Assembly (NCBI GenBank): GCA_000333855.2
Contig: KV784177.1
Span: 1-64,000 of the forward strand
Direction of reading: 5' to 3'
Source of the DNA: Endotrypanum monterogeii
Lineage: Eukaryota > Euglenozoa > Kinetoplastea > Trypanosomatida > Trypanosomatidae
Length of the DNA: 64,000 bases
The position numbers were made by a program, and so were the translations under genes. Below the pieces are notes generated by a model, which saw only the letters and a program-made list of their open reading frames with translations, was not told the DNA's origin and did not search any database. Shown one piece after another: positions 31,651-39,401 of the stretch. Every line of letters begins with the position of its first letter. Position 1 is the stretch's first letter.

Positions 31651-33325
31651 GCGTCCGCCGCAGTGGAGCGCTTCTGTGCCGCTTGTTTGGGTGGATGGCT
31701 GAGGGTTTCCTGACTCTACTTTAGTCCCGTCTCCTTTACATGCAGCGTGGGGGTAGTGGGAGCAACGCGTTACATTGCATCACACTCTAAGGACTAGAAA
31801 CAACAGGTTGGAAGGTTAATAAGTGTAGTGCTGCGTCCACCTTCAGGTGTTGATGCACCGCTCCGATGCGATTGCCGTGGATACGAGACTCACTTGTTGC
31901 TTACTGGGCGCCAATGTCGGTATCGGTGTCAGCTCTCGTAAGGACAGCACCTGTGCATTGTATCTCCTCTCCGTACCTAGTGGCTATTCAGAGATAGACG
32001 AGGGGAATAAAAAGTAGTCAACACAGTTTTCCGCCTCGCCTACCTGTTTTCACCCTTTCTCGTTCACTACCGATATTTACCCAACACAGACAGCTGCGCT
32101 AGCTGACTGCTGCGTCTTTCTTACCCAAAGGATGTGTTCCCTCTCATGGAAGCATACGATGCCTGTCAACTCACCCCAGATCCAGGGTAAGGAGGGGGCC
32201 TTCATTTCCCCTGCCCACATTCCCCCCCCCCTCTCTTCCTCTTCTCCTACGCTGCACCTTTTGCTTGTCATTTTCTTTGCCGTAGCTCGACTTGATAATT
32301 TTTTTTTATTTGAATCAATTGTCCAGCGATTTACACAGTGCTACCCGATGATGCTTCTCATCAGAGAAGCATACGGCCTGCACGGTGCGTGTGTGTGTGT
32401 GTGTGTGTGTGTGTTGGTGTGCGTATGGGCACCCCACAGCATTAACGTATCAAGAAAAGAGGGTTAGGGTGTCGGCGACCGCGAATACCATAGGGGAGGC
32501 CACCCACCGGTGGCATGGAAGGATCCGTGTGATGCATCCTTTGGGGGTGTGCACGCTCGGTCTCTACGCGGCCCTGTGACGTGGAGCTCGTCCGCGTCGT
32601 CACTATGATAGGCAGCGTGCTGCAGTGGCTTGAGCACGTTCCGCCAGGCCCCCACTGTGCCCGTGGCTGAAGCTCAGCAGAGGGGGGCGGGAGGGAGGGG
32701 AAGCAAATGCCCTCCCTGGGCGGGTGATGTGGAGCATTGTTTGCTGGTGCGTGTGCGTGCCGCTTCGTTCGGTCCCGGTCAAAGGGTCCTGTGGAGACAG
32801 GTCCAGGATAGCGTAAAGCGGGCCCGCTGCACGCTCCTAGTCGGCGAAGAGGCACACCCCGAGTAGGAAAAAAAAAGAAAGAGTCCCCGTGACGTTATCC
32901 TACCACATACACAAGCCCCGCTCGGTGTGTGTTGTGGGCTTTTTTTTTTTTTAGATATCCAGTCATGTGTTTCAGTTCTTTGGTGGTGATGAACCTCTGT
33001 TGTCGCTACCTACTGCTACATCAGCTATCGCACGCAAGGACGGATGTGTGCTTGGCTGCATCCCAGAAAAAATATCGATGCATTTCTTCCTTTTTTTTTT
33101 CTCGATGTTTTTCGCTGCGGGTTTTATCCACACGTGTTGCGCAGAGTTTTTTTAATTTTATTTCCCCGTGAAGCGTAGCTTCGTATCGATTTTCTAGCAA
33201 GAGATAAAAAGCCGGTGTATTTCCCCGCTTCTTTTATATACAACCGCCGTTGTGTGACACCTCACGTCCCGCTTTTCTAATCATTCGAGATATTTGAAAA
33301 AAACACTAGAAACGAGGCAGAAAAG
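31651..33325 (+). other. Intergenic region containing SIDER-like copy A
   Basis: No gene. It holds a small perfect hairpin at 32351-32372, the SIDER-like element 32390-32940 and T-runs at 32941-32952 (followed by AG) and 33091-33101. The last tracts are candidates for the acceptor of the oxidoreductase gene. Confidence 0.55.
32390..32940 (+). mobile_element. SIDER-like short retroposon, copy A
   Basis: An element of about 400 bp (core about 32468-32868), preceded by (TG)n and GGGTTAGGG at 32461-32469, and followed by an A-rich run at 32868-32880. A further module of about 60 bp continues to 32940 and is shared only with copy C. The internal block GCCCTGTGACGTGGAGCTCG and the A-rich 3' end resemble Leishmania SIDER elements as I remember them; this needs a database comparison. 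It lies in the sense direction of transcription and probably in a 3' UTR, where SIDERs are known to lower mRNA stability. It differs from copy C at only three positions that I can find in about 400 bp. Short ORFs within it are not genes. Confidence 0.7.
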
Positions 33326-34495
33326 ATGTCGTCGAAGCTAGACATCGTTGTGATGGGCGCCACAGGGTTCACAGGGAGACTTACCTGTCGTTACTTGGCG
33401 CGCAAGGCAGAGCTGAAGGGGCTATGGGGTATTGCTGGGCGCTGCGAAGCCAAGTTGGCTTCTCTCCGGGCAGAACTCGGCTGTGACATCCCTACCTTTG
33501 TGGTAGACATTGAGCAGCCAACAACTCTGGATACTGTCTGCGCACAGACGGCGTGCCTGATCGCGTGCGCTGGTCCCTTCACGTTCGTCGGCATGACTAT
33601 TGTCGACGCATGTGTACGCCACGGCACTCATTACGTCGATTCCACTGGTGAAGTCGGGTTTGTTCGACGGCTCATTGCCAACTACCACGAAACAGCGGCG
33701 AAAAGCGGCGTTGCGATTGTCCCATGCTGTGCGTTCGAGAGCGTGCCGGCAGATCTCGGGAATTACATCACTCACCGCGCGGCTGGGGAACCTCTGAAGG
33801 TAGTGCACGGATATTTTGACGTCAATACGGCAGGTGCATCCAACGGAACGATAAACACAGTTGCGAATATAATCGGCAAGATGTCGAGAAAAGAGGGATC
33901 CCCTCTCGCCCTGGTGTCAGGGTCGGATGTGCAGCCCACGGGAGCGCCCACGCGCTACGGTGTGTGGTACGAAAACGGGCGCTTCACAGGTCTTTTCTTC
34001 GGCGCCTATTGTGACGAGAAGGTGGTGCGTCGCACCAACAGCCTAATGGGATCCTCAGCTGTGTACGTGGAGGCCATGCAGGGCACTTTGGCCCGAGTGT
34101 TGGGCATCACAGTTGCCAGTTACGCAGTGGTTTTGACCTTGCTGATTGCTCCACTGCGCCAATGGATCATGAAGAAGTTTTTTAGTAGCACCAGTGTGGG
34201 GCCATCCGACCTGGCCATGTCCACCTCCAACTTCCGTTGCGATTTCGTTGGCAAGACGGTCTCCGGCAAGCGTGTGGAAACAACGATCTCGGCCAAGGAA
34301 GACGCATACACTGCCACAGCGCTGTTTCTTGGGGAGTGTGCCATGAGTGCGCTGACCTTGGCCCGTAAGGGGTCGCTGAAGGGTGGCGTTCTGACCCCCG
34401 TCTCTGCCTTTGGCGATGAGCTCGTGGAGCGAAGCCGTGCTGCCTTGATTCACATCAGCACATGTGTTTCCTCTGGTTCAGGGAGCTCCACCTAA
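33326..34495 (+). CDS. Saccharopine dehydrogenase-like oxidoreductase
   Basis: A 389-residue protein of the SCCPDH/trans-acting enoyl-reductase-like family. The N-terminus opens with an NAD(P)-binding Rossmann motif GATGFTGR (residues 11-18). The family segment HYVDSTGEVGFVRRL near residue 108 and VPCCAFESVPADLG near 134 follow. A hydrophobic stretch (VASYAVVLTLLIAPLRQW, about residues 264-283) is the membrane-associating helix usual in this family, so attachment to lipid droplets or endomembranes is possible. The true substrate is not known for eukaryotic members, and lysine metabolism should not be assumed from the name. The ATG at 33326 follows a short A-rich leader. Length and order of motifs are normal. 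Confidence 0.9.
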   Translation: MSSKLDIVVMGATGFTGRLTCRYLARKAELKGLWGIAGRCEAKLASLRAELGCDIPTFVVDIEQPTTLDTVCAQTACLIACAGPFTFVGMTIVDACVRHGTHYVDSTGEVGFVRRLIANYHETAAKSGVAIVPCCAFESVPADLGNYITHRAAGEPLKVVHGYFDVNTAGASNGTINTVANIIGKMSRKEGSPLALVSGSDVQPTGAPTRYGVWYENGRFTGLFFGAYCDEKVVRRTNSLMGSSAVYVEAMQGTLARVLGITVASYAVVLTLLIAPLRQWIMKKFFSSTSVGPSDLAMSTSNFRCDFVGKTVSGKRVETTISAKEDAYTATALFLGECAMSALTLARKGSLKGGVLTPVSAFGDELVERSRAALIHISTCVSSGSGSST

Positions 34496-35084
34496 CTGCC
34501 GCAGCCGCGCCTTTCCCATGTCCCACCATCCCTTGCGGATTAAAAAATTGGAAGGCGGTGTATCTTTTTGGCGACAATCCCCTCCTTGTGCACCCTTTTC
34601 TTTGGGTCGGCTACTAGCTACTCATTCCTTCCACTTCCGAAGATCCGATAATGTTATGAGCAGGAGGCTGTAAGCGAAGATTGAAGTTTGGGAGATGAAA
34701 AAAAAAGGACTAAGCGACTAGAGCGAACATGTGATTTCCTGGGGGTGCAAGTTCATATGTGCACCCCGTTCCGGAGTAGCTGTCGTTCTACTGCAGCGCA
34801 TGAAATGTGAGCTACAGCTATTAACTGGGCAAACAAAATACATAACCTGGCAAATCTACCTACACGGAAGAGAGGGGGGTCGGGGGTTCAGGCGGCTCGC
34901 GCACCGCTTCGTTCTCATCTCCAATTCGAGCCCAATTATCTGTCTCCCGCTTTCCGTTAACCTTGCAACCCCCTCTTTCCCCTCTCGGCACCTGCTCTGC
35001 TTCTGGTGAATCGCGTGCTGCCCCCGCCCCCCCCCCCCCCTACTTGCTGCTTAATTGCCTAGGGAAGACTGTAAGGAGGCGTCG
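34496..35084 (+). other. Intergenic region
   Basis: No gene seen. The C-run at about 35027-35041 within pyrimidine-rich sequence, followed by AG at 35061-35062, is the likely acceptor for the gene at 35085. Confidence 0.5.
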
Positions 35085-35699
35085 ATGTCAATTTGCACCA
35101 CAGGAGAGGTGCGCCTGCGGCTGTTCCTCCTGCTACTTTGTTGCCTTGCTGTCCAAGTTGCCTTCGCCGCCCCTATCCACACGACCGCATATGACGGGCG
35201 CGTTGCGGCGCTCACCTGCTGCGAACGCATCGAGAGAGCGTGGACAATTCTGTGGTCTTGGGGTCGCGCCTGCGCCGAAGAGCGGGCACGGAACGATGCC
35301 ACTTCGAGGGCATTCGCAAGCATGTTAGCTGCCCAATCGCCTTCTATTGTTTCTGCAGTATCTCTGAAGGAGGTATGCCGCGGTACACATCTGACGCGCG
35401 AGGCTATTCAAACATTTTTTGAGCATGCACTCTGCGCGTCCCTTCCCCTCACCCATACGGACCTTGTCCGAAGCGCCTACAGCCCCCTGATGGAGGATTT
35501 TCCGCTTGACGACGATACGCTAACGACGAGTGCGGCGCTCGTATGCCAAACCTTGCAGCGGGACTCAATGACGAAAGTGGGGGAGTGGGAGAAACTGCTA
35601 AGCGGCGGAAACGATCTTGCGGACGCACAGGCCTCTTTGTGTCCGCGACCATGCGTATGGGTGGTGGACACGATAGCTGGTGGCGCTTACGACCTGTGA
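35085..35699 (+). CDS. Small secreted/ER-targeted protein, cysteine-containing
   Basis: A 204-residue protein starting at the ATG 35085; upstream in-frame sequence starts only with TTG. Residues 1-29 are a classic signal peptide: a short polar start, Arg, a core of Leu/Cys/Val (LFLLLLCCLAVQVAFA) and a small-residue cleavage site around AFA-AP. The mature part is about 175 residues, mainly helical, with cysteines distributed through it, including a CC pair near residue 45 and a CPRPC motif near the C-terminus. No transmembrane anchor or KDEL-type retention signal is seen. I do not recognise the family. A secreted or endosomal role is inferred from the signal peptide only. Confidence 0.72.
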   Translation: MSICTTGEVRLRLFLLLLCCLAVQVAFAAPIHTTAYDGRVAALTCCERIERAWTILWSWGRACAEERARNDATSRAFASMLAAQSPSIVSAVSLKEVCRGTHLTREAIQTFFEHALCASLPLTHTDLVRSAYSPLMEDFPLDDDTLTTSAALVCQTLQRDSMTKVGEWEKLLSGGNDLADAQASLCPRPCVWVVDTIAGGAYDL

Positions 35700-36180
35700 G
35701 AAACGAAAATAGAAGTTTCGAGGCAATACCATTTGTTTCCTCTACATAGTGCATTTCATCAGCTATCGGCGTTGCCTGCCCCGGAGACATCAAGAAGCGA
35801 GGGGGAACTACACCGCTGCATGACGTGGATGTCAGATGTGTGAAGGACTGTTATGCCTTGATCCCTCCTCTCCAAGTCCCGCATGGCATACCCTTGAGCT
35901 CAGTCGCGGGAGGCACTTCGGCCTCCAATGAATAAGGCCGTGCTGATGATGATTCACCTCGCTTTGCTCTTTACTTTACCTCCCCCCTCCCTCCCCCCCC
36001 TCCGTCGCCGTACTTTTCTTCAGTATATATATATATATATATATATATTTGGTAAGCCATTCTCCGCTCTCGCTTTTGTGCGCACCTCTTGTGCAGGGTA
36101 CACGAAACTGTCAAGTGTAACCAACCTATTGTTTGCTGTCTTCTCGGGCCCCCTCCCCTTGCCTCAGTCTCATTGCATTC
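35700..36180 (+). other. Intergenic region
   Basis: No gene seen. A C/T tract (about 35970-36004) and a (TA)n microsatellite (about 36025-36048) lie upstream of the AOS1-like gene. The C/T stretch 36138-36175 is the probable acceptor region. Confidence 0.5.
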
Positions 36181-37044
36181 ATGAGCGACGCAGAGGCGGT
36201 GCGGTACGACCGCCAAATCAGACTTTGGGGCAAATCGACCCAGGACCAACTAAAGCATACAAGCGTAGCGCTACATGGCGTTGGCGGCGCTGCTTCAGAG
36301 GTAGCGAAAAGCCTGGTTCTTGCCGGGGTGTCCGCCGTTGCAGTCGTTGATGAAGGCCTTGTCACACATGCGGACGTTTCCACCAACTATTTGATGCAGG
36401 GCAAAGGAGGTGAAACGCGCGGCGCACGCGCGTTGGATGCATTGCGGCGTCTGAATCCATACGTGACTGTATATGATGCAGCTCATAAACTGAGTGCGTC
36501 CGTGGGGGCACAGGTGACAATCGCTGCCATTGAGTGTTTAGAGGACGCCGCACCCCACCTACGAGCGGCCTTGCCAGGTGTCAAGATAGTCGCTTTGCAT
36601 ATCACATTTGGTTCAGCAGTTCTTGCGTTCTTCCTTTATCAGCGGCAATCCGCCGATTCCTTTGCAGACCAGTGGCGTCACCTTGTGGAGGAACCAAACT
36701 TCTTGGCGAAAAAACCGCGCAGCTACCAAAAAGCAGTCTTGGCGCTGCACGTGAGGACAGGGGCAGTGTCGCTCGGGTTCTCCGCTGCCCTCGCGAAAGC
36801 GTACGAGGTAGTGGACCGGTTGCACCTCCAGCTCCTGACCGCTGCCGATGTGCAAGAAGTCCTACAAGGTCGAGCGGACATTACCGCTCCAGCCAACTGC
36901 GTTCGAGACACCATCGCTGGAGCGTGCATCGCCCAGCACCTGATCCGTCAAATTGGCGCTGCTGCGCAGCCGCTCGACACACAGTCCTTTCGCTGGATGC
37001 TCTGCGGTGCCGCCGGGGATGTGGAGTGCATCGTCGGGGCCTAG
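36181..37044 (+). CDS. AOS1: AOS1/SAE1-like subunit of the SUMO-activating enzyme
   Basis: A 287-residue protein from the ATG 36181 (upstream frame opens with TTG). The start RYDRQIRLWG (residues 8-17) is the hallmark of E1 N-terminal halves. A nucleotide-binding loop (GVGGAASEVAKSLVLAGV, 33-50) and the block VDEGLVTHADVSTNYLM (56-72) follow. There is no catalytic cysteine domain. The length is near that of SAE1 (about 340) and far below NAE1 (about 530) or full E1 enzymes. The partner would be UBA2, acting together to charge SUMO. The variable central region is shorter than in human SAE1. This is the last gene of the plus-strand unit and the inverted repeat begins about 28 bp after its stop. 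Confidence 0.8.
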   Translation: MSDAEAVRYDRQIRLWGKSTQDQLKHTSVALHGVGGAASEVAKSLVLAGVSAVAVVDEGLVTHADVSTNYLMQGKGGETRGARALDALRRLNPYVTVYDAAHKLSASVGAQVTIAAIECLEDAAPHLRAALPGVKIVALHITFGSAVLAFFLYQRQSADSFADQWRHLVEEPNFLAKKPRSYQKAVLALHVRTGAVSLGFSAALAKAYEVVDRLHLQLLTAADVQEVLQGRADITAPANCVRDTIAGACIAQHLIRQIGAAAQPLDTQSFRWMLCGAAGDVECIVGA

Positions 37045-37355
37045 CGCGCAGGGGGGGGGCCGCCTCCGCCCCGTCCCAGGGGGCCCGCCGCGTCGCAACC
37101 CCCCCTCCCCGCCCCGCGCACGGAGGGCCCACCCGCCCGCCCGGCCCCCCCCCCCCCCCCCCCCAAGGGCGGGGACGCGGGCGGGCCCTCCGTGCGCGGG
37201 ACGGGGAGGGGGGTGTGCGACGCGGCGGACCCCCCGGGACCAGACACGGGCGCGCACGCCGTGTTTTTTGCGCCGGCCGGTTGTTGCCGTGGGCAAACCT
37301 ATATGCATTACAAGCTAAGAGGGCAAATGCACAGCATGCCTTTCTTTCTAGGGCA
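37045..37355. terminator. Convergent strand-switch region between two polycistronic units
   Basis: Only 311 bp separate the stop codons of the plus-strand AOS1-like gene and the minus-strand SWEET gene. The first 215 bp are extremely GC-rich and dominated by an inverted repeat around a C-run. Convergent switch regions in Leishmania are known sites of polymerase II termination marked by base J; that this one works so is inferred from position. Nothing resembling a tRNA gene, common at such places, was found. Confidence 0.6.
37073..37240. repeat. GC-rich imperfect inverted repeat around a C20 run
   Basis: Left arm about 37073-37143 and right arm about 37170-37240 are reverse complements with only a handful of mismatches. 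For example GTCCC at 37073 pairs with GGGAC ending at 37240, and GCGCACGGAGGGCCC pairs with its complement at 37183-37197. The space between includes twenty consecutive C (37145-37164). The predicted hairpin is very stable. Confidence 0.85.
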
Positions 37356-38084
37356 TCAGTCAAAGGGTGTGGGGGCGATAGCCTCCTTGATCTCCTTTGC
37401 TGCAACCGGCTTTCGGCCATACATGACTAGGAGCGTCACCTGCGCGCAACACGCAAGCCAGCAGAGGAAGTTCGGGACAATGATGAACATGTCCCCGGTC
37501 ATGGAACCTGCGATGACCCATAAAAGTGTATTGAAAAAGGCACACCCAACCATAACTGGTGCGAGAACCTCGGCGTTCTTCGTGGCAACAATATGCTTGA
37601 ACGCCATCAGAGGGGCACTGAGCATAACGATGCAAGCCACGCTGCCCTCGTAACCCGTCATCGTTTTGGCCAACTCGGACCGCCCCGACAAGGTGAAAAC
37701 GATGCTCAACAGCAGGTGGACCACACAGAGCATCAAGAAGAAAGCGTATGTCAAGAGGCTCCTGGAGTAGGTGGTAGACTGCAACTTGCGTCCTGACCGT
37801 TCCTCCCGCCGTGCTACTGTGAGGAAAACAAGACTGCAGTAGGTCGACACGGCGTTGCCGAGAATGTTGGAGATGAGCAACGGGTAGGAAACGGAGAAGA
37901 CACCATACGAGGCCCACGTCACTGCGTTGTACATTTGCGCGCCGTAGAAAGTGATGGTAGACGCTCCAACAGTGCCGGACTTCTCCAACCGACTAATCGT
38001 TAGAACAGGCGATGCATTCATCACCACAGAAAACCCGCCAGCCGTGTACGTCAACACGGTGTAAAGGATGGTGAATGCAGCCAT
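37356..38084 (-). CDS. SWEET (MtN3/saliva family) sugar transporter
   Basis: A 242-residue polytopic protein on the minus strand. Residues 1-95 form one three-helix MtN3 unit: MAAFTILYTVLTYTAGGFSV, then the family proline motif SPVLTISRLEKSGTVGAS, then MYNAVTWASYGVF. Residues 120-225 form the second, with PLMAFKHIVATKNAEVLAPV as the matching motif and a linker helix between. This is the architecture of eukaryotic SWEET facilitators, which move mono- or disaccharides down a gradient, in the plasma membrane or an internal compartment. The C-terminal tail is short. It is the last gene of the minus-strand unit and converges on the AOS1-like gene with only 311 bp between stops. Confidence 0.85.
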   Translation of the reverse strand: MAAFTILYTVLTYTAGGFSVVMNASPVLTISRLEKSGTVGASTITFYGAQMYNAVTWASYGVFSVSYPLLISNILGNAVSTYCSLVFLTVARREERSGRKLQSTTYSRSLLTYAFFLMLCVVHLLLSIVFTLSGRSELAKTMTGYEGSVACIVMLSAPLMAFKHIVATKNAEVLAPVMVGCAFFNTLLWVIAGSMTGDMFIIVPNFLCWLACCAQVTLLVMYGRKPVAAKEIKEAIAPTPFD

Positions 38085-38170
38085 GGGTGACTGCAGACGT
38101 GCTTTACCGTTATCGTTTTTTTTGTTGTTTTCTTCCTCCTTTTCCCTTATCGAGATTGCACAGGGAGCGA

Positions 38171-38195
38171 CTAGAAGGCAAGTAATAAAAAATAG
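38171..38195 (-). promoter_or_regulatory. Likely spliced-leader acceptor for the SWEET gene
   Basis: On the minus strand a T-rich tract ending TTACTTGCCTTCTAG places the acceptor AG at 38172-38171 and gives a 5' UTR of about 86 nt. The sequence immediately upstream of the ATG is purine-rich on this strand, so no better acceptor lies closer. Confidence 0.45.
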
Positions 38196-38620
38196 TAGTA
38201 GCTATATGTCTATCTGTTTATGTATATATATATATATATATACATATCTACATGGGTATATATATACGTACAAATAAGTGGCAGAAGTCAGGAATGGGAG
38301 ACGCTATGGAGGAAGCTACTCGGGAAGTAACACACTCGACTAGTGGAACGTGGGGAGGTGTCAGCTGTATACAACCGCGGAGAACCGGCGGGCTTATACA
38401 GGGGAGAAAAAAGATGAAGTTGAAAGTGCTTATCACCATTGCATATACGCTTTTAAAAAGCGCACGTGTGTGTGTGTGCGCGGGTTGGGGGGGGGGGGAG
38501 TTGATGGGATCTAGCAACCAAAAGAAGGGCCATTAAGTTTTTAGGTGGAAACAGCGAAACGCCCATCTACTGCACCAATTATCCCAACTCCCCCGTAGTT
38601 CAAAGACACGCTTTATTGTT

Positions 38621-39034
38621 CTCTTTTTTTTCCTACTCGGGGTGTGCCTCTTCGCCGACTAGAAGCGTGCAGCGGGCCCGCTTTACGCTATCCTGGACCT
38701 GTCTCCACAGGACCCTTTGACCGGGACCAAACGAAGCGGCAGGCACACGCACCAGCAAACAATGCTCCACATCACCCGCCCAGGGAGGGCATTTGCTTCC
38801 CCTCCCTCCCGCCCCCCTCTGCTGAGCTTCAGCCACGGGCACAGTGGGGGCCTGGCGGAACGTGCTCAAGCCACTGCAGCACGCTGCCTATCATAGTGAC
38901 GACGCGGACGAGCTCCACGTCACAGGGCCGCGTAGAGACCGAGCGTGCACACCCCCAAAGGATGCATCACACGGATCCTTCCATGCCACCGGTGGGTGGC
39001 CTCCCCTATGGCATTCGCGGGCGCCGACACCCCA
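38621..39034 (-). mobile_element. SIDER-like short retroposon, copy B1
   Basis: Minus-strand copy of the element. The core is identical to copy C except two positions at its start (GGC/GGT and GGG/GGT near 39013-39021, as read on the plus strand). Its A-rich 3' end (38621-38632) is followed directly by unrelated sequence, unlike copies A and C, which supports the A-run as the true 3' end. The opposite end reaches the N gap. Confidence 0.7.
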
Positions 39035-39051
39035 AACCTCTCTTCTTTATA

Positions 39052-39068
39052 NNNNNNNNNNNNNNNNN
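39052..39068. other. Assembly gap of 17 N between repeat copies
   Basis: Seventeen undetermined bases lie between two partial copies of the same repeat. This is the expected result of a collapsed or misjoined repeat, and the true number of copies here is uncertain. Confidence 0.95.
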
Positions 39069-39104
39069 CCGCCTTCACCACCCCAGGTGCGCGCCCCCAG
39101 CGGC

Positions 39105-39365
39105 TGGGCTTCAGCCACGGGCACAGTGGGGGCCTGGCGGAACGTGCTCAAGCCACTGCAGCACGCTGCCTATCATAGTGACGACGCGGACGAGCTCCAC
39201 GTCACAGGGCCGCGTAGAGACCGAGCGTGCACACCCCCAAAGGATGCATCACACGGATCCTTCCATGCCACCGGTGGGTGGCCTCCCCTATGGTATTCGC
39301 GGTCGCCGACACCCTAACCCTCTTTTCTTGATACGTTAATGCTGTGGGGTGCCCATACGCACACC

Positions 39366-39399
<34 letters not shown>
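39105..39399 (-). mobile_element. SIDER-like short retroposon, copy B2 (5' part only)
   Basis: Minus-strand partial copy holding only the 5' half of the element. In the element's orientation it opens with (TG)n, the shared leader and GGGTTAGGG (complement of 39312-39320), and runs to the middle of the core. It then changes to unrelated C/G-rich sequence before the N gap. Its leader matches copy A, not copy C. Confidence 0.65.

Positions 39400-39401
<2 letters not shown>

Noticed and set aside
32442..32866. ORFs inside the repeat copies (also 38633-39339 and 49683-50137)
   Set aside because: They are open frames within a short non-coding retroposon-like element, occur on both strands and cross the N gap in one copy.
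36534..37430. 298-codon plus-strand ORF and overlapping minus ORFs across the convergence hairpin
   Set aside because: Arg/Pro/Gly/Ala-rich translation is the product of the GC-rich inverted repeat and a shadow frame of the AOS1-like gene.
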